Shown here in pieces: positions 18,939-30,330 of a stretch of 64,000 nt of DNA. The stretch is from Hofstenia miamia (lineage: Eukaryota; Xenacoelomorpha; Acoela; Hofsteniidae): contig CABFPE010000003.1 of NCBI GenBank assembly GCA_900660155.1, positions 1,394,845 to 1,458,844 of the forward strand, given 5' to 3'. The notes under the pieces are model-generated. The model was not told where the DNA came from, did no database searches, and saw only the letters and a list, made by a program, of their open reading frames with translations. Numbering within the stretch: the stretch's first letter is position 1; each line of letters opens with the position of its first letter. Position numbers and translations under genes: made by a program.

Positions 18939-21900
18939 AAATGGGGGCACTCAATAAAAATTATGGAGCATTTAGGAAAATACGCAAACCCCAGGAATTT
19001 ATATAATATTGAAAATTGTCATTGTGATCAATCAAAATGATGCCAATTTATACTATAGTGGCACGGGGATTTGCAATAATGAATTGAAAATGCATAGATT
19101 TTTTCCAAGTGAAACTTGCGGCAATAGCAAAAAGGTGTTTTTCATTTTTCTATTTCAGAGCTGGTTGAGTTGCGTTCATTTTATATGGGTCGGGCGAATC
19201 ACAGTGTAAACAATTCTATTTGGGCTCGTGTCCGGTTGCGTCAGAATGCTAAAAATTGTATAAGGGTCGCGATTGGATCAGAATGTGAACAATTCTATAT
19301 GGATCGGGTTGGGTGCAATATTTATGACCAGTTTAATGAAGCTCTTTTGAACAATAGACACACCGAGAGTCAACAATCAGACTCGAATACGAACACGCTC
19401 AACAAAAATGTGAAATTCGTCTAGTGTTTTTGTAAAACAAGTCCTAAATTCCCCAAAAAGCAATAAATTCTGTGAATGTTAAAGTAGAAATGAATATATT
19501 CGATACAAAATTTCGAAACATACATATAGTATTTGCATTTCAACATTCTGAAAAACGAAATATATGCATCAAACATTTTCGTCAATTTATGCTTTCAAAT
19601 ATTCAAATGTAGAATTATATTTATTCCTCATGAAAAAAATAATTAAAAATAAATAATCGCTTATTTCCTGTTAAGTGGATATAGAGAAAAAATTTAATAA
19701 GCACAACAAAATTACAAAAAATAGTATGCACATACAGTATTAGTTTAAAAACCCAATGCAGTAACATGTAGTCTTCCCTGATATTTCTGTTTGATGGAGC
19801 TGTAAACGATAGTCTTGAAGAGTATTCTTCTAGATTTAAATACGTGGATTCCTTGATTAAATTTGTGATTAACCTCTATTATTTATTTAGCTGTTTTTTT
19901 AAATAGGTTTACAAAAATTCGTGTATACTAGGGCTGAGTTTGAAACAAAACTTTTCAGATTTACCTGGATTAACGGTTATATTTTAGGATTCGAAACGTA
20001 TCATATTTTTAATATAAAATGACTTCTACAGGAATGTTATGGGTATGTCAACCAGCAGTATTTTTACCTACACCCCCACACAATTCACAGAGTTTTAATC
20101 AACAAGATCCTCTCATAACTAACTTATGAATAACAATAAATGGAATAACACAAAGTAGTGCAATCTCGTTACGTTAAAATAATTTGTTGTGTTCCAATAT
20201 TTCCTAAGCAAAATTTAGAGGGCAGTGCCTGCTTATCAAGAAAATTAAACTAAAACAGTTTATCGAGGAAACGCAATACAAAACAATTTCTCAAACTCTA
20301 AGACAACATAAAATATTTACATATCCATGGCTTAAGTAAAATCTAAAATTATTGATGATGAACTTGTATGTAGGGAAAACTTTCATTAGGTACACTAGCT
20401 GTAGGAATAGCAAACACGTCGACAGCAAGTTGATATAGAAAGGTGTCTTGTAAAAAAGTCAATCGAATTAAAATCAACAACTTGTAAATTTGTTCTAAAA
20501 CTCTTTACATCTTTTTGTCTAAAAAATTGGTAGGTTGCTGCTTAACGGAGTCAATTTCAAAATCGACATCAATGCGTGAAGACTTCGATACACTATTATG
20601 ACAATACAGTACTGCTAAAATTAATGAAGAATTTCAAATATTTATTTTATGCGGATTTAGCTGGATCTCAATTTTATGCTGCCTGTTCGGATTTCTCCTG
20701 CCATAATGATCCTGTTCTTACTCAGCCATATTTTAGACGATTATGTAACTCAATTTGAGCAAACAGTTTCAAAGTCTGCAATTTTTTAATTCATTTGATT
20801 GTTCTGGAACCCATACTTCAGATGTGCAAATTTCAGAAACATTTTGAAATATCATTTTATCACTTTTATCTAATGAAAAAAGTTAACCATTGGATTAGGT
20901 AATTTAGCTTCTCAAGTTTAGCTAACTGTCTTTTCCATTATAAAAGTAGTAAAATTATAAGTGCATTTCACAATATTTTTCTATGATATGTCCATTTATT
21001 CGGTGGATGCGGCCTTTTTATAAAAGATAAAAAGAAAACCCTGCTGCATTAATGATCATTAACCTGGACAAAGATCTCAATACTAATGTTTTCTTGAATC
21101 TTCCCAAATAGAAAAAATCTTATTCTTTCTGAACCATTTTTCCAGTCCCCTTCAACAAATCTCCGCATTGCAGAAACTTCTAATACTCTAGTCATTTTCT
21201 CCTCCATCATTCATTGCGCTCTCTTACACCACGTCGATACATTAAGTTTCACATCAAATTTTTTGTGGTCTCAATGGCTCCAGATTTCAATCCTTTTATT
21301 TTTTAGCTCTATGTAAAAAACTACATTTTCATGCACAACTATCCACCATAACAGTCTGGAAAATTATAAATTTATCACATCTCAATGTGGTGATTTGGAA
21401 TTACATTCCAAGGCCCGAAACACACGATCATTATTTCTGCACGGAATTCCTAAGATAATTGGTTGTAATTAAAATATTCACTGTTTGTTCGCTATTAAAT
21501 TTTATGCACGGGTAAATAATCATCGGGTGTTTCAGGACTAAAATACCTAAAAAATGATATTTTTTGTATGCTTGGAAATTGTGATGCGTACGTTAGTGTC
21601 ATTTATTTTGATAAAAAATACCATTCATTTGGTTAAATGTTTGCGAAATGATTTTGTCACTGAAAAGGAATCAAGCACTGACTTTTTTGTTCTGATAGCG
21701 GTGATGTTAAATTTGCAAAATGGGCTTATTTAGTAAAACTATACAGAGAAGAAGCTACTGATTTTGTCAAATTCAATAATATGATCTTTTATGACAACTA
21801 AAAATAACAATGCAAAAAGCATATTCCGCAGCAGACTTTAGTTTGTATTTGTATTCATCTTTTTTGTTTAAGCTTGGTTCCTTTAATTCTATATAAATTG

Positions 21901-22597
21901 ATTCCATGATGCTTAGTTGAAAATTATCAATTGCCCTTGGATAAAATTTTAATTTGATGAATTTTTTTTAAAATATCTATATTATAGATAATATCATATC
22001 TTGCTTTAAATTTTAGAATACTAGTTTACTTCGATAAGTAAAATGCTGTTTACTTACAAAATACGTTTTACACAGGTATCGTAAACCACTAGTTGCATAC
22101 TGAAAGGTTGTATTCAGGGCCTACTAAATATAGACGGACGTTGCAATAGAAAACTTCTATAAATTTGGTGGTAGATTAGAATCTATTGTATTTTTAATAT
22201 ATTTTATAATTAGGATCTGATTTTGGCGAAAACCTGTTAGTATATGGCATTTCCCATGTTTAATCGAGTAACCAGAAACATTTTTGTATATATTTCAAAT
22301 CACAAAACTTTTGAAATAAATAATTCTTTCAATGAATTTGCCTGAATTTCCTCAATCCATCTAACTTCCCATTGGAAATATCAGCCAAAACAGTGTCGCA
22401 AATTTGAGTATGAAGAATGAATCCACATATTAAGTAATGTATATAGTTTATCAAGTCATGATAGGAAATCATTCGATAAAAATGATAATCTTGACTTCAA
22501 AAAAAAATTGTTTTGAAGAATTCAGTTTTCAGGAACCAAAACATTGAAGTAAAGCAGAACATGAATTGCAAACAGAATATTTACTAAATTTTAAAAA
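18881..22597. other. long AT-rich stretch without recognised gene
   Basis: Small open frames at 19009-19424 and 20576-20758 lack known motifs. The first overlaps repeated GGGTCG/GGGTTGGG words also seen at 17460-17600 and 18700-18830, suggesting repeat-derived sequence. Nothing else supported. Confidence 0.35.
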
Positions 22598-22718
22598 ATA
22601 GAGTCTCTAGGAGTGCATAAATATCATCGTGTGGAACATTGGGCCACCAATTTTTCTCATAGTTTTCTGTTACGACGACCGTGTATATTAAGTAGCCTTG
22701 ATGCATTTTAGTCCACCT
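22598..22718 (-). CDS. possible terminal exon of an unidentified gene
   Basis: On the minus strand a CACAG acceptor is followed by an open frame that includes GYLIYTVVVTENYEKNWW and ends ALLETLFFKI-stop. Composition (Trp, Tyr, few repeats) looks like real protein. No family recognised. It may belong with the open stretch at 23581-23731, but no phase-compatible donor joins them, so this is tentative. Confidence 0.25.
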
Positions 22719-23580
22719 GTGAAGATTAATTCTTTGAACTTGGATTTGTTAATATTAAAAAATACTTACAAAAATATCATGTATTTATTAACAATCAATA
22801 GATTCCACCCTATGACGACTATAAACTAAATGACAAAAAATAATTAAAATAAGTTTACATTAATATTGATATTCACAGCTAAAATTTGCAGCGACAATAA
22901 AATAATTGGCAAATTTAAATATTCTAGAAACGTTCAGAATCTTTTCTTCTCAAGCAAAAATTTATATCTAGTAGACCATGGATATCAAATAATTTTACAA
23001 TATTGAATATACTTAGTCGTCCAGGCTTCCTAAGGGTATTCATTTGAGCATGCACATAGGGTTTGCGATAATTAATTCAAATTCAAAAGGACGAAAGTCT
23101 ATATATTAAAAATATTTTACACATCAATGGCTAAATTCCGTTTCCAGAATTGTCCAATAAGCTAATTAGGCCCTAATAATAGACTGCGAAATTCGCAAAT
23201 AAAAAACAATTGAAATTATATTTACGTGACATTCGAGAGAAAATTTATAAAATAATGAACTTAAAAATGAATTTTAAATATGTGTTTTTTAGGAAGAATG
23301 AATTTTATAAAAATTTATACATTTCTTAAATTGAAACAAGACGTTTTCAAAGTGCAGCATATCCAACATTGTAATTCTTAATAATACATAGATTGAATAA
23401 CAAATCACTTGCTGTGATGTGCAAAATTTCAACTGCTTGCCCTCACCATGAACTCCTTTGTACTCATATCGTTATTACGAGTAGTAAAATAAAAACGTTT
23501 AACAAATGTAACAGTGATTTCTCGCCCAGATTGATTATTAAAGGTCAGCAGAAGATTTTTCTAGTGCGTAACAAACTAGG

Positions 23581-23731
23581 CTAACCGTATACCAATGTTA
23601 CGGACTTAATATAATCAAAATCATGAAAGCCAAAACCTAGAAGCCCATGTGATAATAGATTGTACCCGTGAACAAAATGATAACTGACTTTTTCTTCAAC
23701 AGTATCGGCAGATAGAATTTCCAATTCAATT
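23581..23731 (-). CDS. possible exon of an unidentified gene
   Basis: On the minus strand a TTTCAG acceptor is followed by an open frame with ELEILSADTVEEKVSYHF and HGYNLLSHGLLGFGFHDFDY, ending at a stop at 23581 or at a possible GT donor at 23592. It looks protein-like but I recognise no domain. Upstream, about 24030-23860 has another open stretch with an in-frame TGA. It could be a diverged gene or a pseudogene. Confidence 0.28.
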
Positions 23732-24291
23732 CTGAAATATTTGAAAGAGCATTCTGACTGATTACTTTATTTGTTTAGAAATAGAAAACCTCTCTATATC
23801 AAAGGCTCGAGGTCGCAGAAATTTCAAAAGAATATTTATTCCCGAGTAAGCAAACCTTTCTCAGTATTAGCCCAATTTTAATGCCGCAATCGACTAGGTC
23901 ACGCAGTGAAGACCAGGTTTGAAGATGATTTTCAGAACTTCAACTCAATTTAGTATTAACCATCAAGTCACGATTGATACCATATTTCAACGCTGCTATT
24001 TCGACATACCGATTGATAGTAAACTAGTAAATTAAAAAACAAACAACTAAATATGTATTAACAAACACTAATCCATCTAAGATATAAATCAAACCGGCAA
24101 TATGCATTTCACATAAAATAAATCCATTCAAAACGAGAAAGACTTTAAAAAAGCAATTAAAAAATGGCAACTGCATTAGAGAAAATTAGAATAGCAATTA
24201 AAAACAACGAAAAAAATTATTCTATAAAAAATTGTGACCAACGGAAAATAGTCTTTCTCGTTGACCGTTTGAGGACGATGCACTGAATTCA

Positions 24292-24492
24292 TTAAATGAA
24301 TTTCCTGATTTGTAGCACCCGTATTGTACACAGGTGGGAGAATAAAGCATCCTCAAAAGATCGAAATCGATTTATTTCACATTGAGAAATTATATTCAAT
24401 TGATCTGGAACCTCTAACCCTCCTCTGGAATATTCGCTGTGTAGGAATTTGAGTACATGTATCTTTTCACTGATTAACAAATGTACATCCAT
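24292..24492 (-). pseudogene. possible transposase fragment with RGGL motif
   Basis: 66-codon frame containing EYSRGGLEVPDQLNIISQ. The RGGL-x-x-P word also occurs in the P/THAP-like element at 27-28.9 kb (RGGLNYPTDEL), so this may be a diverged relative. No terminal repeats found around it; weak call. Confidence 0.25.
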
Positions 24493-24594
24493 ATAGCAAA
24501 TTTCGAGTGAAAGTAATCAGAATACTGCATTGTCCACCAAATCTAAACGTAATAGATTTACATTGATAAACCATTTGGAATAATTAAGCATGTA

Positions 24595-24612
24595 TATATA
24601 TATATATATATA
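24595..24612. repeat. short (AT)n microsatellite
   Basis: About nine AT units. Confidence 0.8.
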
Positions 24613-25138
24613 ATTTTCAACTGTACAACAGCATATACATTACCAAATGTAGTAAACTTTAGAGTCACTTATTTATATTTAGTAGAGAATTCATAAAACT
24701 GTTGGATAACATTAGTTTCATGATGAAATATGAATTGTCTTTTACCAGTGCAAACGTAAACAATTCAAATTAAAATAATAATTAAAGTAAAGTGAGAAAA
24801 GTACAGGAGTTGTATATTTTTTTTTGAAAATAGGCTTTTCACTGTTTCCTCGCCAATGTATAAAAGCTCTACAAAAATTAATGTCAAAACTGAAAGCGGC
24901 AAAATTCCAACAAACTTTATTATTGATTCAACATTAGTAACCCATCCCAGTCAAATAAGTGCAGATTCTTTGCAGTGGGGTAGCCACGAGAGGACATGGA
25001 GGACATGTCTTCCTAATGTGAAAAAATTAAAGGTTACAAAATTATTCCGTTTTCATTTACTTACCTGTCAAATCAACAGTATTATAACACGTTGCTTGTA
25101 GTAGTTGATGTTGAAATATAAAACAAAATATAATGATG

Positions 25139-26670
25139 CAGGAGCGGATATAGAAATATTTTTAGAGAGGGCCCAATGCAGGCGCGGCTTTTGGGAGAAG
25201 ACTTCAGGAGATATTCTTCCCTTTGAGGATTTTACAATTTTTGCAAAATTATCTATTCTACACATTTCAAATATTTATTTAAGTTGATGTTTACAAGAGT
25301 TTCATCCAAACATGAGGAAACAATTTTGTAAATGAATCGATTCAGTATCTTCTGCTAGAATTGCAATAATTCTATTTTCAAAATATTCATTATTAAAGAT
25401 ATTTGTGTCATGCATGTAACAATCTGCATCTCAGAGCGATCAATCAGGCAAGTGAAAATGTACCTACGATCAGCTTTGTTCCAGGATAGATTGAATAAAT
25501 GGGCTATGTCGGCTATCCGTAGCGAACTGAAGTATAACCATGACGAAATTGTACAACTTTACAGAGCAGCATATGACATTGTTAGAATAATTATATTTAA
25601 GTGCATCAATAAAACTTTAGATCATAAATTTCGCTTGTCTTATCTGAGCGGCCATAGCCAAGAGGAGCTCATCCCCTAAAATGTTTTTAGCATTCTTACA
25701 AATGTTCAAAGCAATGAAAGATTATGTATTGGGTATTATTATCTGTGATGATGGTCATTGGTCAAGTTCATTAGCAGTCAGTCATCCTGCTTGTTTGGGT
25801 AAGATATCATTATATTGCAGGAAACTATAATAGTAATGGACGCATTGTTGTGTGTTATTTGTCTTTAAATTAGAGTCGATGTAGAAATAAGCACCGAATA
25901 TATGATTATAGTTCGCCAGGGAGAGGGGCTTCACCAACTTTTCAACGTTCTGTCGATTGCGAATACTCAGATGGCCCGAAAAGTCGCAATGTCGACAATA
26001 GAGACCACGCTGTGTAATTGAAAAATGTCAAAGAAGAAGTTCGTTTGAAGTGCTCCTTTTGAGGCATCGTTTTAAAAATTTACCTCGATTCATCCGGGTT
26101 GTAGATTACTATCTGTTTCAAAAGAATTATTAATGATGTTTAGTAATGCATCAGGGAAAGTTGTGAAGTTCTTCTCACACATTGAGCAATGTCATTGGAA
26201 GTGAGGTGATGATCAGTGCAAACAGATTTAGCTGATCCCTGCTTTGAACATGCAGACTAATCAAACAAAATTTGTTAGAGACTATTGCAGTAGTATCAGA
26301 ACAAGAGCGTTTTGATTGGATGCCAAGATCAAAATTGTCTTTTTCTTTATTCTGAAGTAAAAAAAATATTAGTTTGACATGGTGATGGTATGTCTTGATA
26401 TTTAGGCCCTATATGAAGGATTCCTGGCAACAATCATAGTATTACATACATATGTAAATACCATTTGTGAGGAAAGACGGAAAAGAAAAATGTAGTTTTT
26501 TTCATTAAATTTTTTAAAGTTATATATTGTACGAGTTTTCAACAGTCAGTAGACAAATTAAAAATTGAGGCGTTCAAATGGGTTTTCCACCGCAAAAAGA
26601 AAGTAACAAAACAAGACAATTATGAGAAATTTTAGGATCCCCCAAATAATAAAAATCCTGCCTACATCTG
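25139..26670 (+). mobile_element. hAT (Tip100/Charlie-like) relic
   Basis: Left end CAGGAGCGGATATAGAAATA then a T-run and GAGAGGGCCC. Right end, reverse complemented, CAGATGTAGGCAGGATTTTT then GGGGGATCC. Both fit the CAG-nGGCGGA...GGGGG pattern of Tip100-like hATs, with indels between them. The interior contains a hAT transposase tail (next entry). The flanking 8-mers do not match, so the ends or the target duplication have decayed. Confidence 0.5.
25410..25679 (+). pseudogene. hAT transposase C-terminal fragment
   Basis: 89-codon frame with SIRQVKMYLRSALFQDRLNK followed by WAMSAIRSELKYNHDEIV. This matches the end of hAT transposases (pattern LK-YLRS-M-QERL--LA---I------D-II). The DDE region and BED finger are missing. 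It lies between the candidate terminal repeats at 25139 and 26670, supporting a deleted hAT element. Confidence 0.6.
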
Positions 26671-27119
26671 TAGATACCAACATGCAAATAAAAAGTTTAA
26701 CACTCCTAACCATATATGTATAGACCTGAATACCTAATTTTTTATTAAAAACATGTATATCATGGATATTAGATCAGTACAAATTTTATATCAAATTTAA
26801 TAAAAATAGATAGTCCTTATGTAAATAACTTCAAAAAGAGTCAATCGGTCCCATTCCATTAAGTTAATTTTATCTTATGCAAATTGTTTATCAAATATAT
26901 AAATTTGTTTAAAATGTCGAAATTTTATTGACAAGTTCGAAATGTACACGAAATATCAAAGCATGTTCAATATGTTGCAAAAACGTGTAATTACAATAAT
27001 CGAACGGTTAAATATATAGGAATCAGTGTCGAGTCTATAGGGTGGGCCACATATGTTGCAGAAACCTCTCAAATCGAGAGGGTGGTTGTAAATATTAAGT
27101 AGCCTAGATATCACATTTA

Positions 27120-27250
27120 AAAATAAATTATTAATTATTTTATTACATAATTTTCACATTTTACTGTTATTTCTTTGAATTCAAAATGTCAGAATTTAGG
27201 TAAATATCCCGTGATCAATGAGAAAAGGATTAGTGTAAAATAACCTTTAC
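27120..27250. repeat. 131-bp direct repeat copy A at a sized gap
   Basis: Identical to 27272-27402, separated from it only by 21 Ns. An overlap that was not collapsed at scaffolding is the simplest explanation. Confidence 0.93.
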
Positions 27251-27271
27251 NNNNNNNNNNNNNNNNNNNNN

Positions 27272-27402
27272 AAAATAAATTATTAATTATTTTATTACAT
27301 AATTTTCACATTTTACTGTTATTTCTTTGAATTCAAAATGTCAGAATTTAGGTAAATATCCCGTGATCAATGAGAAAAGGATTAGTGTAAAATAACCTTT
27401 AC
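27272..27402. repeat. 131-bp direct repeat copy B at a sized gap
   Basis: Second copy of 27120-27250, directly after the Ns. Confidence 0.93.
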
Positions 27403-27901
27403 CTTTTGTTTGTCTAGGTGGGAATAATTCATTTTATCATTATCGTTACTACACACAGTACGTATTTAATTGTCACCTTTTGGGTAAAAAATGTTCCTTT
27501 GGAAATGGTCGATCTGGTTATAAATTAACAAAAAAGAAATACAAGAAGGTAAAATCATCTAAAGCATTCCAATTGACAGTTTTCCTCAGAATCAGGTATA
27601 TTAGCCTGGTTAAAATGCTTACCTATTATTATTAAAGTGAATGAAATTATTAAAAACATGGGAGTTTGCAGAAACCATTGGCTTTTGTGATATTGCAATG
27701 AAAGCAAGTGGTGGGCAATATGAAGTCCCGCTTTTGGAAAATTGTAAATGTTCAGGGTTTGGATGCTCATATTAGATTCCGTGACCACTTTCGTTCTCCC
27801 CATAGCGTTGACTCAGAATTAATTCAATTTTTAAAGGATTTTGGCACAATATATGGATTAAGTTAGATATAAGATAATTAACGCATGAAACCAGTGATGC
27901 C

Positions 27902-28521
27902 GTGTTGTGGACTTGTAATTGTTTCGTTGAATTGTTTTCTTATTTACTCAATTGTATTGAGACATGTCTCATAAATATGTTTTATTTGGATTTTTTCAGA
28001 CTAATGATTTGGAAGCGCATTTCGGTCACGTTCGCCAACCACGTGGTGGCAATTATTGCATCACAGTTGAAAATTTTTGTAAAAGCTGACAGAATTGATC
28101 GGATAAAACTATGTCTATCACTTAATGAAGAGTTAATAGGAGATCCAAAGATCACATTTGTAACGTCTGCCAAAATTTGGAATTATTTGATTGCGAACTT
28201 TTGGATATAGATGACGTTGATATTGCTGATCTTGAATGTTCTTCAATTTTTTATGTTGCAGAACTTTTTGCCTCAAAGCCTTTAGCACTTTCAGTTGATT
28301 CCAGACTAATTGAAATTCTCAACAGAGGTGGATTAAACTATCCAACTGATGAATTATATGACTTTGTTTATAAAGCATATAATTATATGAAATTGAGAAA
28401 AGACAGTTTATGTCGGAAGCGATTAAATTTTATTTTATCGGAAATTAAAGAAATTTATAACTTTCCTAATTTTCCATACCGGCTAATTCAACGACTACAC
28501 AATGTCCTACTTAAAAAGTAG
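27902..28521 (+). pseudogene. transposase C-terminal region, P-element/THAP9-like (tentative)
   Basis: Two overlapping frames (27902-28210, 28177-28521) together cover about 200 codons. The second carries DSRLIEILNRGGLNYPTDEL and YDFVYKAYNYMKLRKDS. An RGGL-x-(Y/V)P-(S/T)-x-x-L block preceding a helical tail is, from memory, typical of the C-terminus of P-element/THAP9-type transposases. The frame switch and the missing N-terminal THAP and catalytic parts show decay, or an intron I could not place. It is inside well-defined TIRs, so transposase origin is likely; the superfamily is inference. Confidence 0.5.
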
Positions 28522-28903
28522 CTATCAGAATAAACTTAAATGAAGACTCACACAAGAATGCAAACGAAAAATTATTAAATTGGCATCCCATTGAATTGAA
28601 AAAAACTGCTTCATGATGTTCTTACACTAATTTACGTTCTTTTATAAAGCGATTTTTAATATATGAATTATATTCTTCTGGGTTTATTCTTTTAACTCAA
28701 GAATTATCAATGAACAACATTTAACACCAAAGAGAAATAATACAAAAACAATTCCTTTTGGAAACAAATATATCGCAGTATCATTTGGTATCATAACTAC
28801 AACACAAACAGGCATAGTTTATGAGAGACATCATGAATACTGAATAAATTCAAGTAAAAACTTAAACCTCTCGATTTGAGAGATTTCTGCAATATATATG
28901 GCC

Positions 28904-30330
28904 GTAACTGTAGTAGGTCATGTGTGGGCGTGGGCGAGCTGTAGTCCAACCATGTCTCTACTGTCTATTCCACCAAGGGGAGCGTCCTCCCGACGTCATG
29001 AAGCAGATATATACATAGTCATATTTATTTGATAGTGTTAAATGAGGTCAATCATAATAAACAATAAATTTACAAAATTCAAATTACAGATTACAGAGTT
29101 TACCGAGTAGAAGTATATTACTAAGCTTTTTACATTGAGTTGAAGTGAATAATCGAAATGAGCATTAATTTTCAACTTGTTTCGACACAAATACAAAGGT
29201 GATAAGGTTTCAAAAGTTGAAGAAAGGCGTTCTGTTCATTATTTTGAATACCTGCAAAAATGTTGAAACAAATGCTGTATCTGCTTTAACTTTATGTATG
29301 TTTGATTAGTAATACTAATTTGTTTTAATGGAAATAAAAAACATGTAAAAATATAATTAATTGAAGCATGATGTCTCATCTGAAATATAAATTATATCAT
29401 GTTAAACAAAGTAATATCTGCGTTCTCCCACTAAATAATGACGTTTACATTTACTGCTTAACAGAATTAGAGGCCCCAACTGTAAATATTACAAACTTTT
29501 CATATAGACTACACTTTCTAAGACCCGGCCTACACCCGGTAGACCCCCTTCTGGCAACACCCCTGAAGATGTGTACTGTGTTTTTTGAAATGGAGCGTAA
29601 AAATTAATATTTGTTTCTGCTTTGGTGTGTCCTGAATCGACAGTAATTTTTCTTAGATACTACGTAAATCCCTGCATAGCGCAACCTTTAAATGCCGAAT
29701 GCGAGTTAGGTTATATCCAGGTTATACTATTGAAAAGCTTGCATTCCACGAAGTCCATCTATAAAAAACGCGGGATGCTAAATTCAGCTGCAATTCCATT
29801 AAGCCGGAATAACAAATTCCAATGAAAACGGGAAATTGCTGCACAGTTGAGTTTGCTTATTTTCCATCACACAATTAAATGTTTCATCAACACTAATCAA
29901 AGTTGCTTTTGAACTTTTTATTTGACGAAAGCAATCAAGGTTAATTACATTCGTTATGTTAATAATGTCGAAACATTATATTACCTATTTCTGTTTGCGT
30001 TAGGGCTTAGCTGATGCTTCAAATTTTATTTTTTAATCGAAATGAAATTTGACTATTAACTTATTGCTCACTTTAGAGAAATAAGTAAGAAAAAATTTGT
30101 GATGCTAATAAACTTTTTATGGATTATTATTAGTTCATAAGAAACCAAACGCTCTTCAAGTGAATGAGTGTTAGAAACAAGAAATTCAACAAAAAAGGAA
30201 GAAATGACATTATAAACATCAAATTATAAAATTAGCAGAAATAATATTGAAATTTAATAGTAATATAAATAGAATGGAGCTTAAATAACAAAAAATACTT
30301 CCCTACTGATCTAATAAAATATATTAAAGT
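28904..30330. other. stretch between two DNA transposons, no gene recognised
   Basis: Small plus-strand frames at 29368-29607 and 29622-29825 show no domain. A CAGGGGTG-type hAT-like end lies (inverted) at about 29530-29567 but has no partner. Confidence 0.35.

Larger units (their letters stand above)
27045..28903 (+). mobile_element. P/THAP-like DNA transposon with 37-bp TIRs
   Basis: Left end GGCCACATATGTTGCAGAAA and then CCTCTCAAATCGAGAGG. Right end, reverse complemented, GGCCATATATATTGCAGAAA then TCTCTCAAATCGAGAGG. This gives 37-38 bp with about four mismatches. Each TIR also contains a CCTCTC/GAGAGG palindrome. The element is about 1.86 kb including a duplicated 131-bp assembly segment and a 21-N gap. 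No clear target duplication (left flank CTATAGGGTG, right GTAACTGTAG). Coding content is at 27.9-28.5 kb. Confidence 0.75.

Noticed and set aside
19170-19424. 84-codon plus-strand ORF rich in repeated GGGTCG-like words
   Set aside because: Translates a repeated nucleotide motif (GGTCGGG, AACAATTCTAT), so it looks like repeat-derived sequence, not a gene.
23860-24030. In-frame TGA in a protein-like stretch considered as a selenocysteine codon
   Set aside because: No family match, no SECIS-like structure identified, and unclear splicing; simple decay or wrong exon limits are more likely.
24977-25020. CAGTGGGGTAGCCACGAG, hAT-like start
   Set aside because: No inverted partner; may be a relic next to the element at 25139 but unsupported alone.
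29511-29567. CAGGGGTG-type hAT terminus (inverted)
   Set aside because: No second terminus or target duplication could be found, so not called as an element.
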